A stretch of 64,000 nt of DNA, from contig NW_026251771.1 in assembly GCF_025024155.1 (NCBI RefSeq), positions 1 through 64,000 on the forward strand, written 5' to 3'. A program made the position numbers and the translations under genes. Of the stretch, positions 10,430-20,957 are shown one piece after another. Position 1 is the first letter of the stretch. Each line of letters begins with the position of its first letter. Below the pieces are notes generated by a model that ran no database searches, had not been told where the DNA came from, and saw only the letters and a list, made by a program, of their open reading frames with translations. The stretch comes from Gamsiella multidivaricata. Its lineage: Eukaryota; Mortierellomycota; Mortierellomycetes; Mortierellales; Mortierellaceae.

Positions 10430-11263
10430 GGTGCGGGTACCCTGCGTACGTTGCCCTTCCCCCCATCCCCTTCGTCCTTTGACCCAGAAAATACGTCCAC
10501 CCTATCACGACCATTGGACGGAGCACGTCTTTTTTTCATGGGATCCCCTCACCCCATCAAGCGCCTCCGTCCCACCCTTATCGCCTTTCCTGCCTGTTGT
10601 CTTTTGCCGTGCACTTGCGTGATCCTGTGCAATGGCACTATTATTCATCAGCTGTTGCGCTTGGATATGAAGACAGCATGGAAGAATCTCTGTGAAACGG
10701 CCTTGATTCAATGGTAATCAAACACAGAAACCGAAAGAGAGACCCGGGCCAAATAGATACATCGAAGAAACAGAAGCAAGGGACACCAAGGGTGAGCAAT
10801 GGCACTAGTCGCCGTCATGACGCGTCGAAAGCAAAGGTCATGTATTGAATTGGTGCGGGGGGTAAACAACTCTGTCCGTCCGTATTGACACCAACAGAAA
10901 TATAGTACGGTACATAAAAGAAACCTGGCATAGGAAGACTCAGATAACCAGACCTCACGATTTCGACTGATAATTCTTTGGATCGTCGCTCTCGAATGAA
11001 AGCAAAGGAAAAACGGGTCCCCTCTCCGACCCTGAGAATCGGTTCTAGAATTCTAGACTGTCATACAAAAAAAATAATAATAAAAGAACAAGTCATTCCA
11101 GAACTCAGGGTCACCGGCTGGGATAAGAATTCGACACGACCAAAGTTGACTCCATCCTATTATCAACTATGCTGAAGAAATAACCACATCTTCTTTCAGT
11201 GGGATTTAGAGATGTGTATGTGTGCTCCATTTGCCAGCATCGCAGCAGCGAACGGGATCGTGC
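10430..11263. other. Divergent intergenic region
   Basis: Separates FKBP12 (minus) from the secreted LPMO-like gene (plus). No coding exon could be supported. It should hold the promoters of both genes. Confidence 0.5.
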
Positions 11264-11273
11264 TATATAAAAA
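11264..11273 (+). promoter_or_regulatory. TATA box of the LPMO-like gene
   Basis: TATATAAAAA lies about 220 bp upstream of the ATG at 11490. The leader between them contains long T tracts. Confidence 0.5.
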
Positions 11274-11489
11274 GCAGAGGGTAGTTCACGCTCCTGGAAC
11301 TGCCTCAAGGACCAGAACCTCCCCTTCCGTTTTATTGCCCTGGCTTTTGTTTAACTCACTTTTCGTCCTTTTCATTGGCTGACGCGTCCCAGAGCACAGT
11401 CGCGTACTTTTCTTTTTCTTTTTTTTGGGGTCTTTTCCACGCGTCTTCACACATCCTTCTTCTTTTTTTTTTTTTTTTTTTTGCATGTC

Positions 11490-12497
11490 ATGCGGCGCAA
11501 TATACTTTCATTTTTCAGCTGCATCCTCCTGGCCAGCCAAGCATATGCCCACTCCATGATGACCGTGCCCCGCGGACGAGGCAACATCGAATGGTGGGGT
11601 ACCTGTGGTAAGCAAAGAACTCGACATGTAAAATTTTCTTACCATTCCAATGCCCTGCCTACACGTCTAGGCCCGTCAAAAGAGCAAACCTCCCTTTTCT
11701 CACATCCTCATGCAAACCACCGCTCTCTAGCATCCGGCGCCGGTTGTCACGGCCCCTGCGACTCTCCTCGCTCGCAAGCCCCGATCCTCAACGACCCTAC
11801 CTACTCGATCCAAACCCTTCGCCGCGGTGATACCTTAACCGTCCAATGGCGCCGCTTCAACCACCCCGGTGGTTTCGTCCGCCTCGCCATGGTCCCCTTT
11901 GATGACTCCGATTCCTGGTCCGCTTTTAATTCTGCCCTCACCTCCAAATTCTCCTGCTACGAATCTAACTGCGGGCCTGACAATCCTTCAGATTCTTACT
12001 TCGGCCCCATGAACGGCCTCGGCGATGGCATCTGCTCAACCACCTTCACCATCCCACAAGACCTCCCAGACGGAAAGGTGACTCTCCAATGGATCTGGTA
12101 CGGTGGCGGTGTGTACTATGGACAACCAGAAGCCGGCTTTGGGGAATATTATACCTGTACGGATTATGTCGTCGAGGGCGGGATGGATTTGATATCCCCC
12201 GGATCATTAGGCGATAAACGCCTCTGGCAGGGTGGGGATGCCTCGAACCCGGGAACGGATGTCTGCAAGTACTGGAGCTCGAATCGCGTTGGAGATTGTT
12301 CTTTTGGAGATCAGAGACCTCCGAACCCGACCGAAAATGATCTGCTAAGTCAGAGTCTCGAGCCCTGTTCAAGAGCCGGTGCGTTTGTTGGCAAGGCTGC
12401 AGAGTTTGAGGGGCGCCAGTGGAAGAAGAAGAGGTGGGGTAGAGGCATCCGCTCCGATGCGTATGTGAGCGCAGCGGTTGTCAATGGGACCCTTTGA
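11490..12497 (+). CDS. Secreted LPMO-like protein with N-terminal histidine
   Basis: Exons 11490-11607 and 11731-12497 give 294 aa. A 20-residue signal peptide (FFSCILLASQAYA) is followed directly by HSMMTVPRGRG. A mature N-terminus that begins with His is the hallmark of copper-dependent lytic polysaccharide monooxygenases, where it forms half of the His brace. Cysteine spacing (WWGTC, CHGPC, FSCYESNC, CSTTF, YYTCTDY, DVCKYW, DCSF) fits a disulfide-rich beta-sandwich. The segment VTLQWIWYGG resembles the core strand of chitin-binding LPMO-like folds. The tail after residue 255 is basic and may be cleaved. I cannot assign the CAZy class, and the second copper-binding His is not certain. AATAAA occurs at 12553-12558. 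Confidence 0.68.
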   Translation: MRRNILSFFSCILLASQAYAHSMMTVPRGRGNIEWWGTCGKQRTRHVKFSYHSNALPTRLGPSKEQTSLFSHPHANHRSLASGAGCHGPCDSPRSQAPILNDPTYSIQTLRRGDTLTVQWRRFNHPGGFVRLAMVPFDDSDSWSAFNSALTSKFSCYESNCGPDNPSDSYFGPMNGLGDGICSTTFTIPQDLPDGKVTLQWIWYGGGVYYGQPEAGFGEYYTCTDYVVEGGMDLISPGSLGDKRLWQGGDASNPGTDVCKYWSSNRVGDCSFGDQRPPNPTENDLLSQSLEPCSRAGAFVGKAAEFEGRQWKKKRWGRGIRSDAYVSAAVVNGTL

Positions 12498-12693
12498 AAC
12501 ACCCTTTCCAATCCTCTTTTTATATCTACCCTCATATCTCTTATTTAGCACAAATAAACAGTTCATATTGAATATGTACATACAAAAAAAAAAAAAAGGG
12601 GGGGCAACAGGCTATAATACAAAATTGGCGCTCTATGGCGGAACGAAAATGCAACAAAAAGAACAAAGATGATATAAACACGAATCCAACGCT

Positions 12694-14948
12694 TCAGAGC
12701 TCCATGTCGTCGTCATGCTCGTGCTCAGAAAGGTTTCCGAGCATATTAGACCCAGCAAGGTGCGAAAAAGAAATGCTCAAAGGCCGAGTGATGGTCGGCG
12801 CCATAGAAAGACATGGCACAGGGGACGAAGATCTCGAGGGCATTGGTCGCGTCGCCTCTTCGCCCATCGATACGTCCTCCACGCTCCCATGATGATGTTG
12901 ATATTGGTGGTGCTGATGCTGCCCTCCATAGTGCTGAACGGGACTAGCTCGGCCATAACCATGTCTCTGGACTCCGTTGCTCTCGCGGTATCCATTTTGG
13001 GATTTCAGCAGCTGCTGGTTCCAACTGTGCAATTCTTCCAGACGAGTCGCAGACGACGTCGATCCTGAGGAGGAGGAACCAGAAGAAGAACTAGGAGCGA
13101 ATCTTGAGAACCTATCACTTGGAACGTTCACAGTACCATCCAGCGATGTCATCGACAAGGCCATCCATGAATGCTGATGACTTGTAGCTCCGGAGTTCAA
13201 CGAATTATGCCGATTTCTCGAGGGCTGCGCCAGTGGCTGTAAATTATATCTGGCATGTTCTGTCTCGCCATCATCGTTTCTTTCCCAATGATCTCCGTGT
13301 TGAGGATAGATATGGTCGCTGTGATGGCGCGCGGGATGTCCATAATGTCGCTGCGCCTGCTGCGAAGAATGACTGCGGTGTGATGGTTGCTGTTGCTGTT
13401 GATGATGAGTCTCTACTTGCGCCAGGGAATGATTGATCCTCTGAGGCACCGGCATCTGGTACACATCCATTGTTGAATATGGGTCCTGATGTTGCTGCTG
13501 GCTTTGGTGTTGGCTCTGGATATGTGGATAAATGTTTGTCTCGCTAAAAGAACGCGCCCTTGCTCCAACTGCGCCTCGCTGCTCCGTATTCGATTGCTGA
13601 TCTCCATTATACTCGATCCTAGACCTCTCTACTGGCTCATGAAACGAATGTTGACGGCCAAGTCCTCCGGAATGAGGGTGGCTCACAGGCGAGGCGCTCT
13701 CGTGTAAGATTGCCTTGCCATGACGAGCAGTCCATGCTTCCGACGCTCCCTGCTCCACGTTAGGCCCAGATCCAGGGCCTGATGATGTGTATAAATTGAA
13801 GATTTCGATTGGACGATTAGCTTAATGTACTTTCATCTCGATAACTACTCTTTCAGATTGGTTGCACATGACCGCACCGTTGAATCCAGGGCTGTCACTG
13901 CTGCTGTTCGCTTGCATCTGTGTGTCGTATTCGTATTCTACAGCTGGTACAGGCAGATCGGGAGTGTGGGTTGCTTGTACCTCCTGCCAATCTTGCCACT
14001 CTTTCCTAACGCTGTTCCATTTCCGCTGCCGTAGACTCAGAACTTTGACGCTAGACACTGTCGTTCCTGATGAAGATGATGACGGCGACAATACAGCAGA
14101 GCTGTTGTTTCCGTCCAAGTTTACATCCTGTATGGATGCTTTAGATGAATCAAGAACCCCTTCATCCATGTTCATTGAAACGTCCATTATGGTAGAAGTC
14201 ATAGACGGCGAAGAAATTGGTGGCGACAGGAGTAAGAAAGGAGAGATCGATGAGGGTATGGATGGTTGGGCGGCCTGATCAGTATGATTCCGGTGAGTAT
14301 GCAAAAGGGATAACCGATTGTAGTCCTGACATGGCGCGGAGAGCATCGATGACGAACTTGGTGCATCAGGACTCTGGTCGGTTCTCTGCTCTGGCAAGAT
14401 CTCAACCGCATGATCCAATATAGTACGAGCGGGTGCTATTGGACTACTCTTGGCGCGACCACGCTGCTGCTGTTGCAATCTCTCGTTATGCATATCCGGA
14501 TTTTGTAGCGCCTTTGTTTGTACCCGATCGTGCTGCTGTATGTCCTGCGGGGGAACTGTGGCAAACTGTGCTTCATTCTGATCCAATTGATGCTGATGTT
14601 GCTGCTGAGCGCTTTGCTGTTGAACTGGAGGATGCCGACGCAGCTGCGATCCGGAACTAGGCGAGCCATCCTGGATGACAGATCCGTCGCCATTGCTTAG
14701 AGAGAGGGACTGGAACCTAAACGAAAACATGAAAACGAAACGCCGACACAGCAAGGTTAGAAACGCACCATCATGTAAGCGTCTGTCAGACTGTTTGCCA
14801 CCAAAACTTTAAGTCGAAGGGAACAGAGCAGTGAGATAGTGTGAGCTTACTCGAATGCCATGAGCTCGCTGGCGATCTTCTTGCGGGCGTGCGAGAACTC
14901 TTCTAGGGGACGTCCACGCTTCTTGTCAACTATGCTAGGCGTAGCCAT
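12694..14948 (-). CDS. Large low-complexity protein with AT-hook-like N-terminus
   Basis: Exons 14948-14851, 14716-13831 and 13749-12694 join in phase to 679 aa. The first 33 residues contain KKRGRPLEEFSHARKK, resembling an AT-hook (core RGRP) followed by a basic helix, which suggests a nuclear protein. Most of the rest is Gln, His and Ser rich. One more ordered segment, LSLRQRKWNSVRKEWQDWQ, lies near the end of exon 2, and an acidic tail (EHEHDDDMEL) ends the protein. The second intron join relies on a CTAAC branch site 10 bp before CAG, because the more obvious CAG at 13778 does not keep frame. I do not recognise the family; a transcriptional regulator is a guess from composition. Confidence 0.62.
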
Positions 14949-15845
14949 TGTGGAGGGATGTGGAGAGTTGGCATGGAGCTTGAGTTGAAAGTGGTCAACA
15001 CAGCCGAGGCCGGAGCTGGTGGTTGGACTGTGGAGGACGGTGGGCACATGGGGCGACATTTGAGTGGGATCAAGACGGCGATGGGATGAATGAGAAGGAC
15101 CAAATAGAGCGAGGAGAAAAGAGAAGGAGGCGAAAAGAGAATATGTGTTGTACGACGGAAGGAATATGTCGTGAGAAAAGAAAGGAGAGACGAGAAGAAG
15201 AAAGGAGAGACGAAAAGAAGAACGAAGAGAAGATAAAAGAGAAGAAAGATGAGGTTCCTTCAAAGTCTGGCTCCTGGGGCTCTCCTGGCTGCTCTCTGCG
15301 TCCTGTCGAGGGAGAGTGGGGTGGCAGGGTGGTTCAGTGGATGGATGGGATGAGCATTGCGGGTGGATTGAGGCGGGAGGAGTGGACTTCAAGGGAAAGA
15401 GCAAGAGGGAAGAAAGAGAGGAGAGGAGAGGAGGAGGACAGGGTTGCCACGTGGTTCACTCCCTTCCATCAATGGCGCCGCGCACGTGAGCGAGGACGGG
15501 CAAAATGACTCGCTCAAAACCCATGTACGCCTCCTCCCGCAGTTTCTGCGACTTTTAGGATTGACTCCAGATAAGATCCAGTTCGAGTCAGCGCTCCTAC
15601 ATGCGTCCATGTTCAGGCCCCATACACATACACAGCAGCAGCAACAGTAGCAATAGTGCCAAAAATAGTACCAGCAATAGTACCAGCAATAGTAGTGGTA
15701 GTAGCAGTAGCAGTAGCAGTAGCGACAGCAGCAGTAGCGATAACAGCAGCAGCGGCAAAAGATGACAGACAGACTGGCGCTTTACCTTAGGAGATGAACC
15801 CTACGTCTGATACAGCAATAGGAAGCAATCCAGATCGGCATCGGG
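14949..15845. other. Divergent intergenic region with purine-rich tract
   Basis: Lies between the AT-hook-like gene (minus) and P5C reductase (plus). A strongly purine-rich (GA) tract covers about 15085-15260 and a trinucleotide-like microsatellite covers 15635-15760. No coding exon supported. Confidence 0.6.
15635..15760. repeat. AGC/AGT-type microsatellite
   Basis: Imperfect run of AGC, AGT and related triplets, including repeated AGTAGC units around 15695-15725 and AGCAGC units near 15750. It lies upstream of the P5C reductase promoter. Confidence 0.8.
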
Positions 15846-15853
15846 TATAAAAA
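15846..15853 (+). promoter_or_regulatory. TATA box of the P5C reductase gene
   Basis: TATAAAAA followed about 30 bp later by a CT-rich tract (15870-15910), a common transcription-start environment in fungi. The start codon is at 16019. Confidence 0.6.
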
Positions 15854-16018
15854 GACACCTGCCTCCCTACCCTCTTTGTTTTATCTCTTTTCTCTCTCCT
15901 TCATCTCCTATCTAATTTCAACTTCAGACTTCGACCAGCGACGACTTCGACTTCGATCCTCCACTACCATCGTCAATTGATCTCCTCCAGGAAACACCAG
16001 CAAGCAGCTATAGCAAGT

Positions 16019-17026
16019 ATGACCCAGCAGCAGCAGCACCAAGCACGACTCGCCTTCATCGGAGGGGGCAACATGGCCGAGGCCATCCTCGGCGGCCTCC
16101 TCGCCTGCGGATATCCCCTCTCCCAGTGCGTCGTTTCAGAACCCATCCAAGCCCGCTGCGAGTTCCTCCAATCCAAATACCCCGGTCTCCAGACCCTCTC
16201 CGGCCCACGCTCTAACCAGCTCGCCATCAGCGGCTCCAGTGCCTCGACCTCAACCTCGGATCTCATCCAGGACGGTTCCATCCAGGTCAACCCCACGGCA
16301 GCCTCGACCGACTTTGCCCCTGCCGAGGTCGTCATCCTCGCTGTCAAACCCCAGGTCCTGCGATCTGTCGTCGTCGATCTCGCCCCTCTCCTCCGTGCCA
16401 GTCAGCCCCTGGTCATCTCTATTGCAGCAGGTATCGAAACCAGTGCGATCACACGCTTCATGGCCGAGGATCTCCTCTCTTCGGACGACGCCCAGACCAC
16501 GACCGCAACAACCGCCACCAAAAAACTGCCCCCCGTCATTAGAGTCATGCCTAATACCCCCGCGCTCGTCCTCGAAGGCGCCGCAGGATTGTACGCGACT
16601 GCCGATGCGACTGAAGAACATCGTCGTGTGGCCGAATCGCTCATGGCCGCCGTATCAAAGCAGGTTTGCTGGGTCGACTCTGAGTCCTTGATCGACACCG
16701 TCACAGGAATCTCAGGATCGGGACCTGCGTATTTCTTCCTGATGATGGAGGCCATGGAGGACGCCGGTGTGGCCCTGGGAATGGATCGCGAGACCGCCAA
16801 GGCATTGACCATCCAGACCTGTCTCGGGGCAGCCAAGATGGCCCAGTTGAGCGAGGACGATCTCAAGACCTTGCGGGTCAAGGTCACATCGCCCCAGGGA
16901 ACCACGGATGCGGCGATCAAGGCCTTTGAGGCGGGTGGATTCCGTGAGCTGATCCAAAAGGGCGTCACTGCCGCAGATGCCAGGAGCCGCACTCTTGCCA
17001 AGGAGCTGGGAGGCGCCAAGTTGTAA
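16019..17026 (+). CDS. PRO3: Pyrroline-5-carboxylate reductase
   Basis: Single exon of 335 aa. It catalyses the last step of proline biosynthesis, reducing 1-pyrroline-5-carboxylate with NAD(P)H, normally in the cytosol. The Rossmann dinucleotide motif FIGGGNMAEAILGG starts about residue 11. Further landmarks are VVILAVKPQVL, VISIAAGIETSAI, IRVMPNTPALV, the helical-domain motif GSGPAYFFLMMEAM and the family signature KVTSPQGTTDAAIKAF near residues 280-295. A Ser/Thr-rich insertion around residues 68-95 lengthens it compared with typical fungal enzymes. The ATG at 16019 is used because upstream in-frame codons are not ATG. The coding sequence is GC-rich with strong C-ending codon bias, suggesting high expression. 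AATAAA lies at 17134-17139. Confidence 0.97.
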   Translation: MTQQQQHQARLAFIGGGNMAEAILGGLLACGYPLSQCVVSEPIQARCEFLQSKYPGLQTLSGPRSNQLAISGSSASTSTSDLIQDGSIQVNPTAASTDFAPAEVVILAVKPQVLRSVVVDLAPLLRASQPLVISIAAGIETSAITRFMAEDLLSSDDAQTTTATTATKKLPPVIRVMPNTPALVLEGAAGLYATADATEEHRRVAESLMAAVSKQVCWVDSESLIDTVTGISGSGPAYFFLMMEAMEDAGVALGMDRETAKALTIQTCLGAAKMAQLSEDDLKTLRVKVTSPQGTTDAAIKAFEAGGFRELIQKGVTAADARSRTLAKELGGAKL

Positions 17027-17494
17027 CATAGTACCCTTTCAATTACTCTACTCCCTTTACGAATAGATCTTTCTCTCCTTCAAAATCCACACTTGCAACG
17101 TGGATAGATTCTCTCTTGCATTATGTTCTGTAAAATAAATTCTCCGGTTGGATCGCCAATCTCGACCCTCCTTTTTGTGTTCATCTTTGATTCAGGATCG
17201 CAACCTTGAAGAGTTCATTTTTCTTAGCATGTGTACTTTCGAATCGTATTCGTTTGTGACTCATTGAGGCCGTTTTTTTCTTCTGCTAATTGCCCTGAAC
17301 GCGGCTCACTTTATCTTTTCGCCCATCCATCGATCGAGCCCCCCTTGTTGGACTCATTGGACCAAGAACAACACACACTCTCGTTGTGGAGATCGTGATC
17401 GACCACAAAACAAAACAAATTTTCCCGGGTGTGGGTAGGATTGTAAAACCATGTGCAATCGAAAAAAAAGGTTTTTTCAACAAGCACCTCTCAT
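17027..17494. other. Convergent 3' intergenic region
   Basis: 3' flanks of P5C reductase (plus) and the enoyl-CoA isomerase (minus). No gene supported. Confidence 0.6.
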
Positions 17495-18742
17495 TTATTG
17501 CTTCTTGGCCTTGGCCGCTAACTTCGCCAGCTGCCCCTTCAAGATTGTCTGCGCCTCCTCCTGCTGCACATACTTCGTGATCGTCTGCACATCCTCCTCC
17601 TCCGAGTCTCTGAAAAACTTCAAGAAATTCAACCGGATCACCCGCATGGTCTCAGCCTGGGCCACTGGTGGGGCCGTCGATCGTCCTGCCAAGTACCGCA
17701 CCACAAACTCATCCATTTCCTCCTGACTCGAGAAATCCACCTTATCGACCAACCCGATCGCGTGCGCTTCTCTCACAGATAGGATCTTGCCAAGCGGCAA
17801 AAACCGCTCTGCATGGCGACGGGATGTGATCATTGCAAAGAGCTCGACCAGCCAGTGTGGGACCGGAACACCGACGTCGACCTCGTTCAGACCGATCGTC
17901 CCGGGTTTGGGGACCGCGCCCATCATGAAACGGTCCTGGCAGGCCATACCGAGCACGCATCCTAGGCCGAGACTGTGTCCGTGCATTGAGGCAGCAGTGT
18001 TGAGGCGCGAGCTGTAGATCGTATCAAAGATATGGCGGATCGATCTCCAGTACTCCGCAAAGCTGTGTCAAATGTGTATATATAAGAAAAATGGATTGCC
18101 TCTATGTCAGGCTGAAATGCTATTTTCTTGTTTTGGAGAAACATCAAACGCAGCATTGGAAGAGTAACGAAACCTTTCAGGGCCCTTTAGGAACTCTTTG
18201 AAATCAATGCCGGCGCAGAAGATGGACTTGAGATCACTCTTCAACATGACCGCGCGGATCGATGGGTCCTGCTCCATGGCCTTCCACTCCTGAGGAAATA
18301 TAGTCCAATGATCGAAAAAAAAAAAAAAAAAAAAAAAAAAAAGATACGGAAGATATAGGCACATCCATGAAATAAACAGCATGTCAGTTTCGCCACGAAT
18401 CGACCAGGAGGACAATGTTGGTAACAACTAAGACGATTGCACAACAGCACTATTATTCTGATTGCGCCTTTTTTTTTTTTTCTCCCCCCTTCTATACCAC
18501 ACTGTACGTACTGTAAGCATAAGCTTCGCGGTTTCATGGCTGAACGCACTCTGGTGCAGGGTGAAAATCGCCACTTCGGGCGAGTTCTTGTCCTTCGTAA
18601 CTGAGACGGAGCGTGGTGCCTGGCTGTCGGTCTTGGGGGCAGAAGTGAAGGTGCGGATCGAGATAGGCTGAGCCCACTGCTGGATCGGCTGTCTGGCTGC
18701 TGTCCTTGAGAGGAGTCCGATGAGTCTTGTGCGTTGCATCAT
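17495..18742 (-). CDS. ECI1: Mitochondrial enoyl-CoA delta-isomerase (crotonase family)
   Basis: Exons 18742-18512, 18289-18174 and 18062-17495 join in phase to 304 aa. The N-terminus is rich in Arg, Ser and Gln and lacks acidic residues, as in a mitochondrial presequence. Crotonase features follow: SAFSHETAKLML, DPSIRAVMLKSD, IFCAGIDF (oxyanion loop), MHGHSLGLGCVLGMACQDRF (second oxyanion segment) and GLNEVDVGVPVPHW. The LNE-x-x-x-G pattern with the Glu fits delta3,delta2-enoyl-CoA isomerases, which act in beta-oxidation of unsaturated fatty acids. Other crotonase activities cannot be excluded. The first intron (222 nt) contains a run of about 37 A on the plus strand. Joining exon 1 directly to exon 2 gives the usual spacing between conserved motifs. 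Confidence 0.85.
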
Positions 18743-19114
18743 TTATTCTTCCAGTTGGTTGGACGATGAGGAAGGAATGGGATGAATGGGATGAATGAAT
18801 AAATGAACGAACTTTCGCACGCGCTGTCTCTTTTAGGCGCGTGATCGGACTCGATCAATAGCTCCGCACAAACTCAATTGCTCGCGAGATACTTTGATCA
18901 ATAGCGCGTCCTTTCGCATCCGTCGTGTTCGCGTCTTTATTCTGGTCTTTATTCTGGTCTTTATTCTAGTCTTTATTCTGCAGAGAAGATATGGGTGGAC
19001 GTGTACCGTGTATGATGTGGAATACCGACATGGGTAGGTATCTTGCAGCACAACCTAATGACGTATACCCTCCACCCTACTTAAAGACTCTTCCTCTGCG
19101 TCGCTTCTTCGGCC
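18743..19114. other. Intergenic region with a 12-bp tandem repeat
   Basis: Promoter side of the isomerase gene and 3' flank of the second LPMO-like gene. Contains the 12-bp repeat at 18933-18980. No coding exon supported. Confidence 0.55.
18933..18980. repeat. Four tandem copies of a 12-bp unit
   Basis: GTCTTTATTCTG is repeated four times head to tail, with one substitution in the third copy. It lies about 190 bp upstream of the isomerase start codon. On the minus strand it reads as CAGAATAAAGAC. Confidence 0.9.
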
Positions 19115-20103
19115 TCACTTGATCGGTCCAGGACCAACGCTCCTCGAATGACCATCTCCAGACATACGGACGCCCTGTTTATGGCCCTTGAAATTATACA
19201 GCTGGATAGTCTTACTCGGTAGTCGGCCATTCTTGACACCCTGCACTGTCACATCTGCACAACTAAAAGAGAGAGGGAGAGAAGAAGGTAATGGGGAGAT
19301 TAGCGTCTGCTGTCGATCCTATACATGATTCAGCGGAGAAACCGAGGAATCAGATTACTTACTTGTGATAAAACTGAGGAATCAAGGCGGCCATCCAGCT
19401 CCATGAAAGCAAGCACTTGCCTAAATACGCACACATACACACACGTATTATCATAAATATAGACGCGTCAATGTTCCTTACTCTCACTGCAAATCATGCT
19501 CCTTGCTGCTTCTTTTTTTTTCTTTCTTTTTCCTACCTAGATTACTGCAAGGAGGCACATTATCCGGGTTCCTGACCGGCCATTCGTAAGCAACATCCGG
19601 GCACGTCCTCGTATAGGTCGCGAGCACATGAAAGCTCTTACCCCCATCGTATGACAACGAGAACTCGCACATCCCACCGCCATGACGCGCCTGGCCTATC
19701 GATTTCTTTGGCAGGCGCTTTACATCCTTGAATTCTGACGTCCAGAACCGAACAGGAACGATCTGGCCAGCCTTAAGAACTGAAAAGGATGTACAGGATG
19801 AGAAAGTTCTGTGAGTGAGCGAATAGGGATTGGCAAAGCGCATCATTAAAAAAAAATAGACAAGCAAGGACGTTTGGATTTACTTGAGTTGAGTCCCTTA
19901 GGGAACCCTCCGCACGGGAACTTGTATCCATGGTACCCGACAAACTCATGTACTCGCCAGTCAACCCCCTTGGTACCGAATCCACCGCGGGGCGGTGGGT
20001 AGAGCAGTGCAATATGGGCCTCTGTAGACCCCAGAAGCAGGATGCTCAAAAGGAGCATACCCAGACACAAGAACCAGGAAACGGCGAAAGCTACAAAAGT
20101 CAT
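19115..20103 (-). CDS. Secreted LPMO-like protein (HIALLYPPPRGG type)
   Basis: Exons 20103-19884, 19779-19537, 19420-19363 and 19262-19115 join in phase to 222 aa. A 29-residue signal peptide with a long hydrophobic core (CLGMLLLSILLLG) ends at Ala, so the mature protein begins HIALLYPPPRGG. An N-terminal His exposed by signal cleavage is characteristic of copper LPMO-like proteins. Other motifs are YKFPCGGFPKG, LKAGQIVPVRFW, HGGGMCEFSLSYD, YTRTCPDVAYEWPV, CLLSWSWMAALIPQFY, NCADVTV and GDGHSRS. Paired cysteines fit a disulfide-stabilised beta-sandwich. Function could be polysaccharide oxidation or copper handling; I cannot decide. Its sequence is unlike the other His-first protein at 11490-12497, so the two are not recent duplicates. 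Confidence 0.72.
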
Positions 20104-20389
20104 TATTGTTCTGTCCAAGTGCAGAAGATACACGATATTAAAAAAAAAAAAAAATAGAGTCAGAAAAAGAAGGTGCTTTGGGGAGAAGGGAATCGTCTAC
20201 AGATAAAAAGGAACAGTTGTCGGCGACAAGATGAAAATCGGAGACCAGCTTCATATACGATTTAAAAGATTCTATCATCAAGGAGGAAGTCTGGTCGCGC
20301 ACACAAACCCATGAAAAAGGTACGGCTAATCGAGCTCCACACACACCTTGGTTATTCATCTTACAACCCTTTAGCGACACAATCGCTCT

Positions 20390-20932
20390 TGTTTGGGTCC
20401 CATACCAGGAGTAAACACACAGACGCAAGATGCCAGGTGAGGCCTGCCTTTCTTACAAAAAAGTCCCGTCTCCTGTAAATCAGCCTTGACACTTTTCTCA
20501 TTTCGGCAGTAGATGTGAGGAGGGGAAATAGAATGCGGAGTGCGAGGAGGAGAAAAGAAGATGCGATCAAACAATTTGCGGGTTATGAACGCATCCCTCA
20601 AACAGGACTAGCCGCCTGACAAGAAATGGCTGTGCCCCTGCGTACCTGGTAAACAATAGGAAGAAGCACAAAGAGTCTAAGACAACTGGAGCTCGGCGGC
20701 CATATTTGTACGCCCCTGTGTGCAAAAAGTCATTCTCCTTCGCCAGGCAGGACTGAATCTGGGAGGATTCATAGTTCATGGCTATGTGTCCACAGTGCGC
20801 CTTCGGCAGTAGGTCAGCAAATCGTATTTGGACAAGAGTAGCTTCGGTAAAGTCTCGCAGTATGCCCTTCAAATTCTCTGAAGGCCCTGTGCTTTCTGGG
20901 GACGCTTGAGCTGCTAATGCGGCTATGGACAA
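20390..20932 (-). other. Unrecognised open frames, possible gene fragment
   Basis: The minus strand holds a frame from about 20930 to 20650 (ending near LDSLCFFLLFT, before a possible GTACGC donor) containing segments such as GILRDFTEATLVQIRF and HCGHIAMNYESSQIQS. Its composition looks protein-like, but there is no recognisable domain and no clear partner exons. It begins just downstream of the acidic C-terminal exon at 20958, so it may be unrelated or a decayed neighbour. Confidence 0.2.
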
Positions 20933-20957
20933 CTTTTTCGTTCATCTGCATCGTCTA

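Noticed and set aside
14999..15508. Open frames on both strands in the promoter region (about 160-185 codons)
   Set aside because: They lie in a GA-rich tract and have extremely biased composition (Glu/Arg/Lys on one strand, Ser/Leu/Pro on the other). The minus frame merely extends the first exon of the AT-hook-like gene upstream of its ATG.
16402..17019. 205-codon minus-strand frame opposite P5C reductase
   Set aside because: It is a shadow of a highly expressed, strongly codon-biased gene; no family resemblance.
18379..18440. Additional exon in the enoyl-CoA isomerase
   Set aside because: A stretch reading LLPTLSS looked attractive, but no donor keeps the frame, and direct joining gives the normal spacing of crotonase motifs.
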